A stretch of 64,000 nt of DNA. Source: Bauldia sp. Its GTDB lineage: Bacteria > Pseudomonadota > Alphaproteobacteria > Rhizobiales > Kaistiaceae. Location of the stretch: assembly GCA_020442065.1 (NCBI GenBank), contig JAGRKZ010000014.1:1-64000 (forward strand), in the 5' to 3' direction. The notes beneath the pieces were generated by a model. It ran no database searches and was not told the DNA's origin. It saw only the letters and a list, made by a program, of their open reading frames with translations. This document shows, piece by piece, positions 24,439 through 31,782 of the stretch. The stretch's first letter is position 1; each line of letters opens with the position of its first letter. The translations under genes were made by a program, and so were the position numbers.

Positions 24439-25857
24439 ATGACCCTTGAACACGACACACTGGGGCTCCCGATTTTGGAGGGAGCGCGGCAACAGCGGCG
24501 CCCTCAGCGGATCGACGGCGAGCATTTCAGCCTTGCCTTGATCCTGAACTTGATCCGCTCGGGTCAGGCGACGACGCGACTGGAGATCGAACGCCAGTCG
24601 GGGCTCGGCCGTGCTGTCGTGATCGACCGTCTGGCAACGCTGATGGAAAGGGGACTTGTCGCTGAGGGCGACCTTGGCCCGACTACCGGAGGAAGAGCGC
24701 CCAGGAATTTTCGCTTCCGCAGCGAAGCCGGAATGCTGCTTGTCGCTGTCCTCGGGCCCTCGACGGTTGGTGTGGCGTTGGCGGATTTATCCGGACGGCT
24801 CCGAATCGAACACCACGAGTCGATCGACATGAGCGTCGGTCCAGCCCTTGTCCTCAGGCGGCTGCAGACGCTTTTCGACTGGATTATTGACCAGCAGGAC
24901 CAGAGCAGCCGCGAGGTCTGGGGCATCGGTCTGGCGGTTTCCACCCCGGTCTCGCCGGCACCCACGGGGCTGCTTAGCGCGGCAACCCTGCCGTCCGTTC
25001 CCGGCTGGGCGGACTTCCCATTCACGCAACATCTTGCTGTCCGCTATGGTGCGCCGGTCTGGGTCGGCAACCGCATCCACATGATGGCTCTCGGTGAGCA
25101 GCGAGCCGGAAGCGGCGTCGGCGTCAATGACATGGTCTTCGTCCATCTTGGCAGGCAGATTGGCGCCGGCATTATCACCGAAGGCCGCCTTCACAGCGGG
25201 GCTCAGGGCGGGGCCGGCCTAATCGGCCACATCGCCACCGGAGACGACAACCGCGCCATATGTCGTTGCGGCAATGTCGGGTGCCTCGAAACGGTTGCAG
25301 GCACCGATGCAATCGTTCGCCAGGCACTGCAGGCTGCGCAGGATGGTCGTAGCGCAATGCTCGCAGACTCGGTGGCCGCATCGCGCGGAATCGATGTGGC
25401 CGAGGTCGGCTCGGCGGCTCAGTCGGGTGACGCCTTTTGTGCTGAGCTGATGTCGCGCTGTGGACGCCAGGTGGGGACGGCTCTCTCGGCGGTCGTCAAC
25501 ACATTCAATCCGTCTCTGATTATTCTCGGCGGAGCAATCGCACAGACCAGCGACATGTTGATCGCCGCGATCCGTGAAGGAATCTTCCGGAAGTCCCATC
25601 CCTTGCTGTCGCGAGATCTGCGTATCGCGAGGTCTCAGATGGGAAGCTCGGCCGCCTTGGTGGGTGCCTCGATGACAATCGTCGATGATCTGTTGTCAAC
25701 CCCTTCGATCAGCCTGTGGGTGGATGATGGGTCCCCCCTAGCCCATTCCACGGTGGCAAACATTCTCGCCCTATCGAAACAGACAATCAGCATGAACGAG
25801 CCACGCCCGGCTCCCCCCGAGCCCCCGGCGCCACGCCGCCGGTCCCTTCGGCCATGA
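24439..25857 (+). CDS. ROK family transcriptional regulator
   Basis: The 472-residue protein (ATG 24439, with GAGGTG ten bases upstream; a GTG at 24424 is possible) has an N-terminal winged helix (ALILNLIRSGQATTRLEIERQSGLGRAVVIDRLATLMERGLV). A ROK domain follows with the zinc motif CRCGNVGCLE near residue 280 and GGAIAQT near 375. The DxGGT phosphate loop of ROK kinases is replaced by LGPSTVG, so it should be a regulator without kinase activity. The C-terminus is Pro/Arg-rich. It is divergent from operon 2 and upstream of a signal-less binding-protein paralogue. Confidence 0.9.
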   Translation: MTLEHDTLGLPILEGARQQRRPQRIDGEHFSLALILNLIRSGQATTRLEIERQSGLGRAVVIDRLATLMERGLVAEGDLGPTTGGRAPRNFRFRSEAGMLLVAVLGPSTVGVALADLSGRLRIEHHESIDMSVGPALVLRRLQTLFDWIIDQQDQSSREVWGIGLAVSTPVSPAPTGLLSAATLPSVPGWADFPFTQHLAVRYGAPVWVGNRIHMMALGEQRAGSGVGVNDMVFVHLGRQIGAGIITEGRLHSGAQGGAGLIGHIATGDDNRAICRCGNVGCLETVAGTDAIVRQALQAAQDGRSAMLADSVAASRGIDVAEVGSAAQSGDAFCAELMSRCGRQVGTALSAVVNTFNPSLIILGGAIAQTSDMLIAAIREGIFRKSHPLLSRDLRIARSQMGSSAALVGASMTIVDDLLSTPSISLWVDDGSPLAHSTVANILALSKQTISMNEPRPAPPEPPAPRRRSLRP

Positions 25858-26027
25858 TATCGCTATGGATGAACAATGCGAGCCAAAGCGGGCGCAAACG
25901 CCCATACTGCAGTCTGGATTCCAGCGCGGCGGGCGGCGGCAGGCTAGAAAAGCGGCGCACGTCTCGGGCGCGACGATAGCGCAGGGGAAAAGCAACGAGC
26001 ACTGCGCGTACAGGGGAAGAACGTCGG

Positions 26028-27029
26028 ATGGCCATTACGGGACTTGGGCCGCATGGTGAGCAGGCAGTCCCTCCGCACCACCTGCGACTCACGCACGCGG
26101 AGGCAGAGCTCGCCAGGAAATGCCAGTTCACTGTCGCCGTGGTGCTCCACACGACGAGCAGCGACTGGTCAAAACAACAGATTGCCGGAATTGTTGCAAC
26201 TCTGGGCGAATACTCCGCTGCGGTTATCGATGTTGTAGATTGCGGGTTCAGCGAGGCTGTTCAGAATAGTGCACTTGATCGTCTGACGCGGGACACTCCG
26301 GATGCGATCATCAGCATTCCTATTGGCAATGCTGCGGTTGCTGACGGGCATCGTTCAGTCTCTCGTGCTGGCGTGAAACTCATATTACTCGACAACGCCC
26401 CTACCGGTCTCCTTCCGGGCAAGGACTACGTCAGCGTGGTTTCTGCTGACAATTTTGGCCTGGGCCAGATCGGCGCTGAACTGCTGTCGCCATATGTTGA
26501 AGAGGGAGCTTCCATCGGGATCATTTCCTATGGTGTCGACTTTTTCGTAACAAACCAGCGTGAAATAGCCTTCCGGAAATGGATGGAGACGGAGCGGCCG
26601 GACATCAGAATGAGGTCCGCCCGCTTCATCGACGTCAACTTGGTGGCGCCGGTGGTCGACGGGGTTCTTGCAGCCAATGCCGACATCCAGGGTCTTTTTG
26701 CGGTCTGGGATGAACCCGCGATGCAGGCCGTCGCAGCCCTGAAGTCACGGGGGAGGCAGCTACCCCTGACCACCGTCGATCTCGGCAATGAGGCGGCGCT
26801 CGAACTGGGCAGCGGGGGCATGATCAAGGGGATCGGTGCTCAGCGGCCCTACGATCAGGGTGTGACCGCGGCAGTGGCGGCTTTGCAGGTCCTGGTCGGT
26901 CGGAGTCCGCCGCCGTGGGTAGCCTCGCCGGGCCTGTCTGTGACACGGCGCAATGTCCTCGAGGCCTACCAATTGATTTGGCATTCGCCGGCTCCGCAGC
27001 AGCTAATATCCGCTCGTCAGAGGGCGTAG
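26028..27029 (+). CDS. Cytoplasmic sugar-binding-protein paralogue without signal peptide
   Basis: The 333-residue protein aligns along its whole length with the periplasmic binding proteins at 15167 and 23036 (VAVVLHTTSSDWSKQQI, DAIISIPIGNAAVADGHR, SYGVDFFVTNQRE, GLFAVWDEPAMQAV, GIGAQRPYDQGV). It begins at the point matching GIVG in the mature proteins, so the leader and about 40 residues are absent. The frame is closed upstream by TAG at 25977, and no frame in the 170 bases before it encodes a hydrophobic leader. It lies directly after the ROK gene in the same direction, and GGGGAAG precedes its ATG. It may be a cytosolic sugar sensor. Decay is the alternative. Confidence 0.85.
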   Translation: MAITGLGPHGEQAVPPHHLRLTHAEAELARKCQFTVAVVLHTTSSDWSKQQIAGIVATLGEYSAAVIDVVDCGFSEAVQNSALDRLTRDTPDAIISIPIGNAAVADGHRSVSRAGVKLILLDNAPTGLLPGKDYVSVVSADNFGLGQIGAELLSPYVEEGASIGIISYGVDFFVTNQREIAFRKWMETERPDIRMRSARFIDVNLVAPVVDGVLAANADIQGLFAVWDEPAMQAVAALKSRGRQLPLTTVDLGNEAALELGSGGMIKGIGAQRPYDQGVTAAVAALQVLVGRSPPPWVASPGLSVTRRNVLEAYQLIWHSPAPQQLISARQRA

Positions 27030-27330
27030 CCCTACCGTTGATCGCGGACCCGGTGCGGCGAGTCGCAGCAGTACTGTGGCGGGCATCCGGGGGGACAGGC
27101 TGAGCAATCGATTGTGATCACGCAGGCAGAACTCGGTCAGCTCGCGAATGCGTCGCGTAAGCTGACTCTTTAGTTCGGCTTCCCCACGGCCAACCGCCAG
27201 CGCCGTTTCGCCTCCAACCCCATACGAATGGGTTCGGCTTCAACTCAAGCAGCGGCCCGCCCAAGCGCCCAAGCGCTGTGTCCAGCTCGCGGATGCGCCC
27301 CGGGGCCCCTCGTTGGTCATCTCGCTGGCG

Positions 27331-27641
27331 GTCTTCACCGAGACCTCGTGTGCCTGCGGGGTCTTGCGCCAACCGCCGCGGGTCCGCGACGAGCGAATAG
27401 TCTATCTCGACGCCGCCTTCGCGGCATCCGCCACGCCATCAATCGCGGCGTAGACATCCGCGGCATCTTCGTATGGACCCTGCTCAACGATTTCGAGGGG
27501 GACGCCGGGTTCGGCGCATAATACGGCATCACCTACGGTCGACTCTCCACCCAGGCGCGTATCCCCAAGAACAACGCGATGTGGCTGCGCGATGTCGCGG
27601 CAGCCAACGGCCTGATGCCGCTCGGCGAGGCCGAGGCCTGA
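27331..27641 (+). pseudogene. Decayed 3' end of a GH1 beta-glucosidase gene
   Basis: Three open pieces together read like the C-terminal third of family GH1. VFTETSCACG and then PPRVRDERIVYLDAAFAAS are in one frame. A frameshift near 27425 leads to HAINRGVDIRGIFVWTLLNDFE. A TAA at 27519-27521 is followed in the same frame by YGITYGRLSTQARIPKNNAMWLRDV up to TGA 27641. In intact enzymes these correspond to the TENG nucleophile strand (Glu retained here as TET), the AI..GVDvRGYFvWSLLDNFEW motif and the C-terminal RIPKdSa.WyrdVi helix. The N-terminal part is missing: the 300 bases upstream show nothing recognisable. Confidence 0.7.
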
Positions 27642-27686
27642 CCGGCCCGGCGCTAGCCAGAACGGGGGAAGTCGCCCAGGATCGAC

Positions 27687-28121
27687 CTAGGTGGACTGTT
27701 CGGGCGTCGGGCGATAAATGGGGCCCCGATCGATGACGGGTTGCAAAAGTCCATCTTGTAGATATTCCGACGGCGCGTCGGGGTCGATCGGGCGTCTCTC
27801 CTGTCCTGGATACCCGATGAGCTGCATGACCCGCGGATTCATATAGTAGGCTGCTGATGCGACGAGTCCGATAGTCGCGAGCGCCCCCGGGTCGGACTCG
27901 TTCAGCGCGCGGGCCGCACCTTCCGGCTCCTTGCCCGCCATGGCGGCAAGGCCGCGAATGAAGGTTTCGAGAAGGTCGTCCCGTAGCGTGAGAATCCGGT
28001 CCAGCGGCGCGCCTCCTACGTCAACCGTACTGGCTGCCGGCATTGCGCCATACGCCGGAATGAGAATGTCGGCAACCGCGACGAAGGTTTCGCGCAGTTC
28101 GTCGTCAATGATGCCACTCAT
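27687..28121 (-). CDS. Gluconate 2-dehydrogenase subunit 3-like protein (LacA-like), no Tat leader
   Basis: The 144-residue protein fits the small subunit of three-part GMC dehydrogenases: ETFVAVADILIPAYGAMPAAS at the start, a helical middle, and YYMNPRVMQLIGYPGQERRPIDPD near the end. The start overlaps the GMC gene stop by four bases. The usual subunit carries a Tat leader and drags the catalytic subunit to the periplasm. Here the chain opens MSGIIDDELRETF with no twin arginine or hydrophobic stretch, so the complex should stay in the cytoplasm. No cytochrome c subunit gene follows. Confidence 0.8.
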   Translation of the reverse strand: MSGIIDDELRETFVAVADILIPAYGAMPAASTVDVGGAPLDRILTLRDDLLETFIRGLAAMAGKEPEGAARALNESDPGALATIGLVASAAYYMNPRVMQLIGYPGQERRPIDPDAPSEYLQDGLLQPVIDRGPIYRPTPEQST

Positions 28122-29779
28122 GCTGCTACCTTCATGTTGCGGCGGTCAGCGATCAAATGCTTAACGCTGCGCAGCGCTACGGCACAGATTGTCCCGGTCG
28201 GATTAAATCCGGCGGATGTCACGAACACGCTGCCATCATAGACAAACAGGTTGGGGACGTCGTGAGACCGTCCCCATTGATTGACGACAGACGTACGAGG
28301 GTCGTTACCCATCTTGCATGTTCCCATGAGATGCCCGGTGGCGCGCAGGCTGGCACCGGTATTGTGCTCGCTCCGGTCGGTCATCAAGCCGCGCACCGTC
28401 ACCGATGTCGCGCCGGCCGCCTCCATGGCCTCTTTCGCCCGGGCAAGGTGGAACTCCGAGAGGCGCTTGGTGTTTTCCGAGTAGTCGTAGATGATCTTGG
28501 CGGCCGGAATGCCATCGCTGTCCGCGAGCTCCGGGTCCAGGACGACCCGATTCGCTTCTTCCGGCAAGTCTTCGGCCATGATGCCCCATTCGAACGAGCG
28601 GCCGAAGATGCGGTCGCGGTTCTGGTGGAATGCCGGACCCCAGGCCTCGTCGAACGGCCGGCCAGGGGCGGGCGGACCGCCCAACGGACCGCCGCCAGGT
28701 AGCACGTGCCACTTGGCGCCGCGCACAAACCCTCGGCTCGTGTCCGTCTCATAGAATTGCATCGACTGGATCGGCTGCCCCGCTGGTCCCAGCCAGCTCT
28801 CGAGCCAGTCGTCGAAATGCCCGACAACAGTCGAGTAAGGATGCAGCATCAGGTTCCGACCAACCAGGCCCGACGAATTGGCGAGCCCATCGGGAAAGAG
28901 GGACGACTTCGAGTTGAGAAGCAGCCGCGGCGTCCCGACACCATTGCAGCAGACGATCACTGCGCGCGCCAGCTGACGCCGTTCGCGACCGTTGCGGTCG
29001 ATATAGACCGCGCCGGTGGCAAGGCCCTGGTCGTTGACAAGGATCTCCCGCACGCGCGCCCCGGCCACCAACCTGAGGCCGTGCTTCAGCGCCGCGGGAA
29101 GATGGGTCACATCGAACGTCGCCTTGGCGCCCTCGACGCAGCCGTTCCGGCATGTGCCCCTGAGAGCACAGGGATTGCGGCCTTCAAATGACCGCGAGGC
29201 AATCGAGTTCGGCGCCGGCCACCAGTGCCAGCCAAGCTTGTTCATACCCTCGGCAGCCTTGCGTCCCATGCGGCCAATGGGCAGTGCCGGCAAAGGGGGT
29301 CCCTTGCCGGCCGGCAGTGCCGGATCGCCTCCGAGACCGGAGACGCCGATCTCCGCTTCCATTTCGTCGTAGTAGGGGGCGAGGTCCTCGTAGGTGAAGG
29401 GCCAGTCGTCCGCCACCCCATCAAGCGTCTGCACCCGGAAGTCGGACGGCATGAAGCGCTGCCAATGCGCTCCATAGACGATCGATGTCCCTCCGACAGC
29501 ATTGTACATCAGGATCGGGACGTCGGATTCCGAGGTGTTTACCGGATAGTCGCTTTCCAGATCCCGCACATTCGGATTGGGATGCCAGCGTTTTTGAATC
29601 ATCAGTTCGAACTCGGGCTTGTCGCCCCAGTAGCTGCCGTGGTCGACACGCTCGCCCTGCTCCAGGCAAACTACGTCGAATCCGCTCTGCGTCAGGTGCT
29701 TCGCGGCAACGAGCCCCGAGGGACCGGCGCCGACGATCAAGACTTCGGCGACTTTGGAACCCTTGTTCACCGATACCAT
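28118..29779 (-). CDS. GMC-type FAD sugar dehydrogenase, catalytic subunit (LacB-like)
   Basis: The 553-residue protein has the FAD motif VGAGPSG (residues 16-22), the GGTSIVYGAHWQRF segment of GMC enzymes and the C-terminal GHLMGTCKMG and FNPTGTICA motifs, which carry the catalytic His and Asn. Cys204, Cys210 and Cys214 (NPCALRGTCRNGC) match the cysteine-rich loop of sugar dehydrogenases that hold a small Fe-S cluster. Relatives oxidise gluconate or the C3 of glycosides. It is divergent from etfB, with a shared 260-base control region, so electrons probably go to that ETF. Confidence 0.88.
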   Translation of the reverse strand: MVSVNKGSKVAEVLIVGAGPSGLVAAKHLTQSGFDVVCLEQGERVDHGSYWGDKPEFELMIQKRWHPNPNVRDLESDYPVNTSESDVPILMYNAVGGTSIVYGAHWQRFMPSDFRVQTLDGVADDWPFTYEDLAPYYDEMEAEIGVSGLGGDPALPAGKGPPLPALPIGRMGRKAAEGMNKLGWHWWPAPNSIASRSFEGRNPCALRGTCRNGCVEGAKATFDVTHLPAALKHGLRLVAGARVREILVNDQGLATGAVYIDRNGRERRQLARAVIVCCNGVGTPRLLLNSKSSLFPDGLANSSGLVGRNLMLHPYSTVVGHFDDWLESWLGPAGQPIQSMQFYETDTSRGFVRGAKWHVLPGGGPLGGPPAPGRPFDEAWGPAFHQNRDRIFGRSFEWGIMAEDLPEEANRVVLDPELADSDGIPAAKIIYDYSENTKRLSEFHLARAKEAMEAAGATSVTVRGLMTDRSEHNTGASLRATGHLMGTCKMGNDPRTSVVNQWGRSHDVPNLFVYDGSVFVTSAGFNPTGTICAVALRSVKHLIADRRNMKVAA

Positions 29780-29890
29780 GCGGCGATCCTCCCGTCTTCT
29801 TTCGGTCCCCAGCGCGGACGATTCTTACTCGCGGCCCCCCGAACCGGATCGAAGCTTGCCAGAGGCATCCCAGCGATGCAATATGAAAGA

Positions 29891-29914
29891 GAACTTAGTT
29901 CCTAATTGGGAACT
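29891..29914. promoter_or_regulatory. Composite inverted repeat between the GMC and etf genes
   Basis: GAACTTAGTTCC (29891-29902) is followed directly by a second half, so that AGTTCC-TAATTG-GGAACT (29897-29914) is an inverted repeat with a 6-base spacer. The same 12-mer GAACTTAGTTCC occurs at 39850-39861 and the same GTTCC-N6-GGAAC layout at 12929-12944. It lies in the divergent promoter region and could control both directions. Confidence 0.6.
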
Positions 29915-30039
29915 GAATGAGAAAACTTAACCGACAGCCGCCGTGTTGCCTTGACCCGAGAAAGGTGGACGGCGGCCAAAAAATTCGGCGAGCCCGCGGT
30001 CACATTCTAAACAGTACCGCGATCGGGAGGTCTGCTGGG

Positions 30040-30816
30040 ATGCATATAATGGTCGTGCTGAGGCTGGTGGCGGATCTCGGAGGAGATATCGAGATCGCCC
30101 ACGGCGGAAAGGACATCGACCGCGAGTGGGTCGATCTCAAGCTCAATGAGTTCGACGATCATGCGCTCGAGGAAGCAATCTTCCTCAAGGAGATCGTGGG
30201 CGCCAAAGTCACCGCCATTATGATTGACGGCGACGGCGTCGAGAGGTCGCTCCAAACTGCGCTGGCACGCGGCGCGGACGAAGCGCGGCGAATCGCGGTA
30301 GACGATACTGATGGTCCAATCTCGTCGCGCGCCATGACGCCTGTGGTTGCGGCAGCCGCCGCCGAGCTTGGTGCCGACCTCGTGCTTACTGGCGTACAAA
30401 GCCCGGAAGACATATTCGGCCAGCTCGCACCCAGTCTCGGCGCTGTGCTCGGATGGCCTCAAGCCAGCGCTGTCAGCAGTGTGAAGCCCGACGACGGTTC
30501 GACCATCACCGTGCAGCAGGAGTATAGCGGCGGGGTCTCGGCGGCCATCCGCCTACCGCTGCCCGCCGTGCTCGGCGTCCAGACGGCGTCGCGTCCAATC
30601 CGGTATGTCACCGGCAGCAAGCTCCGGCAAGCAATGGCGGAAGAAATCCCTCGCATCGAGGCGACGGCAGCCGTCGCCATGCCGGATGTTGAGATCGTCG
30701 AGCTCCGCGTCCCGGACGAGGCCGGCGGAGCGGTGATGCTCGATGGTGATGCTGATGCGATCGCCGACGAAATCTTGAGGCTGCTGGCCGACCGCGCCTT
30801 GCTGCAGGTATGCTGA
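30040..30816 (+). CDS. etfB: Electron transfer flavoprotein beta subunit
   Basis: The 258-residue product (ATG 30040 behind GGGAGG) shows the ETF-beta pattern: IDREWVDLKLNEFDDHALEEAIFLKE near the start, GVERSLQTALARGADEARRI, then LVLTGVQSPEDIFGQLAPSLGAVLGWP, which carries the AMP/FAD-contact loop. The fold is typical in length. The two genes etfB and etfA overlap by one base (TGATG), so subunits are made in equal amounts. This pair resembles the ETFs associated with DgcB-type membrane proteins rather than the housekeeping ETF. Its donor here is most likely the GMC dehydrogenase. Confidence 0.9.
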   Translation: MHIMVVLRLVADLGGDIEIAHGGKDIDREWVDLKLNEFDDHALEEAIFLKEIVGAKVTAIMIDGDGVERSLQTALARGADEARRIAVDDTDGPISSRAMTPVVAAAAAELGADLVLTGVQSPEDIFGQLAPSLGAVLGWPQASAVSSVKPDDGSTITVQQEYSGGVSAAIRLPLPAVLGVQTASRPIRYVTGSKLRQAMAEEIPRIEATAAVAMPDVEIVELRVPDEAGGAVMLDGDADAIADEILRLLADRALLQVC

Positions 30817-31781
30817 TGAAAGACGTTCTGGTTTACATCGAGCTCATCGAGGACGGCGTTAGGCCATCCTCAAGGGAGGCGGTTTCGGCCGGCCGCGAGA
30901 TCGCTTCTGCGACCGGCGGGTCGGTCATCGCCCTGATCGCCTCCGGAGAGCCTGTGGGCGTCCCCACGCTGGATGGGGTCGACCGGATTATTCACGTCAC
31001 CCATCCGGCGCTCGGTGCTTACACTGCGGAGGCACACGCCGCCGTGCTCGCCGACATGATCGCCAAGCTTGATCCCGCGGCCGTGATGCTGGCCTATACC
31101 ACCGCGGGCCTTGACCTAGCCTCCGCCGTCGCCGTGACTGCAAGCTTGCCACTGGTCGCCTACTGCACAGACGTCACCGTCGCGGACGGCGCGTTGACCA
31201 CCACAAGTCAGATGTATGGGGGACGGCTGGAAGCCGTCGTCCGCGCGCCGCTTCCCGTGGTGGTGTCAATCATGCCCGGAGCCTTTCCGGAGGCGGTAAC
31301 GACCGGAGCAAGTCCTGAGATCATAGTCCAGGACGCGCCAAAGTCCCTCGACGCCCTCCGTTCCGTCTTCGTCGACGAGCAACGGCCGGCCCGCGGTAGC
31401 TTCGACCTTTCGCTCGCCGAACGCATCGTCTGCATAGGCCGCGGGATTGGCGCCGCGGACAGCATCGCTGTCGCTCGCGAGCTTGCAGATGCGCTCAACG
31501 CCGAAATCGCGGGCAGCCGGCCCGTAATCGACCAGGGTTGGCTGGAAAAGGAGCGCCAGGTCGGGAAGTCCGGCCGCCTCGTCAAACCCAGGCTGTATAT
31601 CGGTCTCGGAGTATCGGGTGCACCCGAGCATCTTGAAGGCATGCGTTCCTCCGACCTCATCATCGCGGTGAACTCCGACGCCGCGGCGCCAATCTTCACC
31701 GTGGCGCACTATGCGGCGGTATGCGACATGTTCGACCTCGTGCCGGCCCTCATAGAACGCCTGAAGGCCGGAACCCCCTGA
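30816..31781 (+). CDS. etfA: Electron transfer flavoprotein alpha subunit
   Basis: The C-terminal half carries the ETF-alpha FAD signature: SRPVIDQGWLEKERQVGKSG near residue 230, then LYIGLGVSGAPEHLEGM and DLIIAVNSDAAAPIFTVAHYA. I prefer ATG 30816 (321 aa), coupled as TGATG to etfB. An ATG six bases earlier is possible. The N-terminal half is the less conserved ETF domain I. One base separates its stop region from the membrane Fe-S gene, so the three genes are one operon. It passes electrons from a flavin dehydrogenase to that membrane protein. Confidence 0.92.
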   Translation: MKDVLVYIELIEDGVRPSSREAVSAGREIASATGGSVIALIASGEPVGVPTLDGVDRIIHVTHPALGAYTAEAHAAVLADMIAKLDPAAVMLAYTTAGLDLASAVAVTASLPLVAYCTDVTVADGALTTTSQMYGGRLEAVVRAPLPVVVSIMPGAFPEAVTTGASPEIIVQDAPKSLDALRSVFVDEQRPARGSFDLSLAERIVCIGRGIGAADSIAVARELADALNAEIAGSRPVIDQGWLEKERQVGKSGRLVKPRLYIGLGVSGAPEHLEGMRSSDLIIAVNSDAAAPIFTVAHYAAVCDMFDLVPALIERLKAGTP

Positions 31782-31782
31782 C

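Noticed and set aside
27228-27521. 97-residue frame over the GH1 remnant as a real gene
   Set aside because: Its first two thirds are Ala/Arg-rich and unlike any protein. Only the end matches GH1, in line with a decayed gene.
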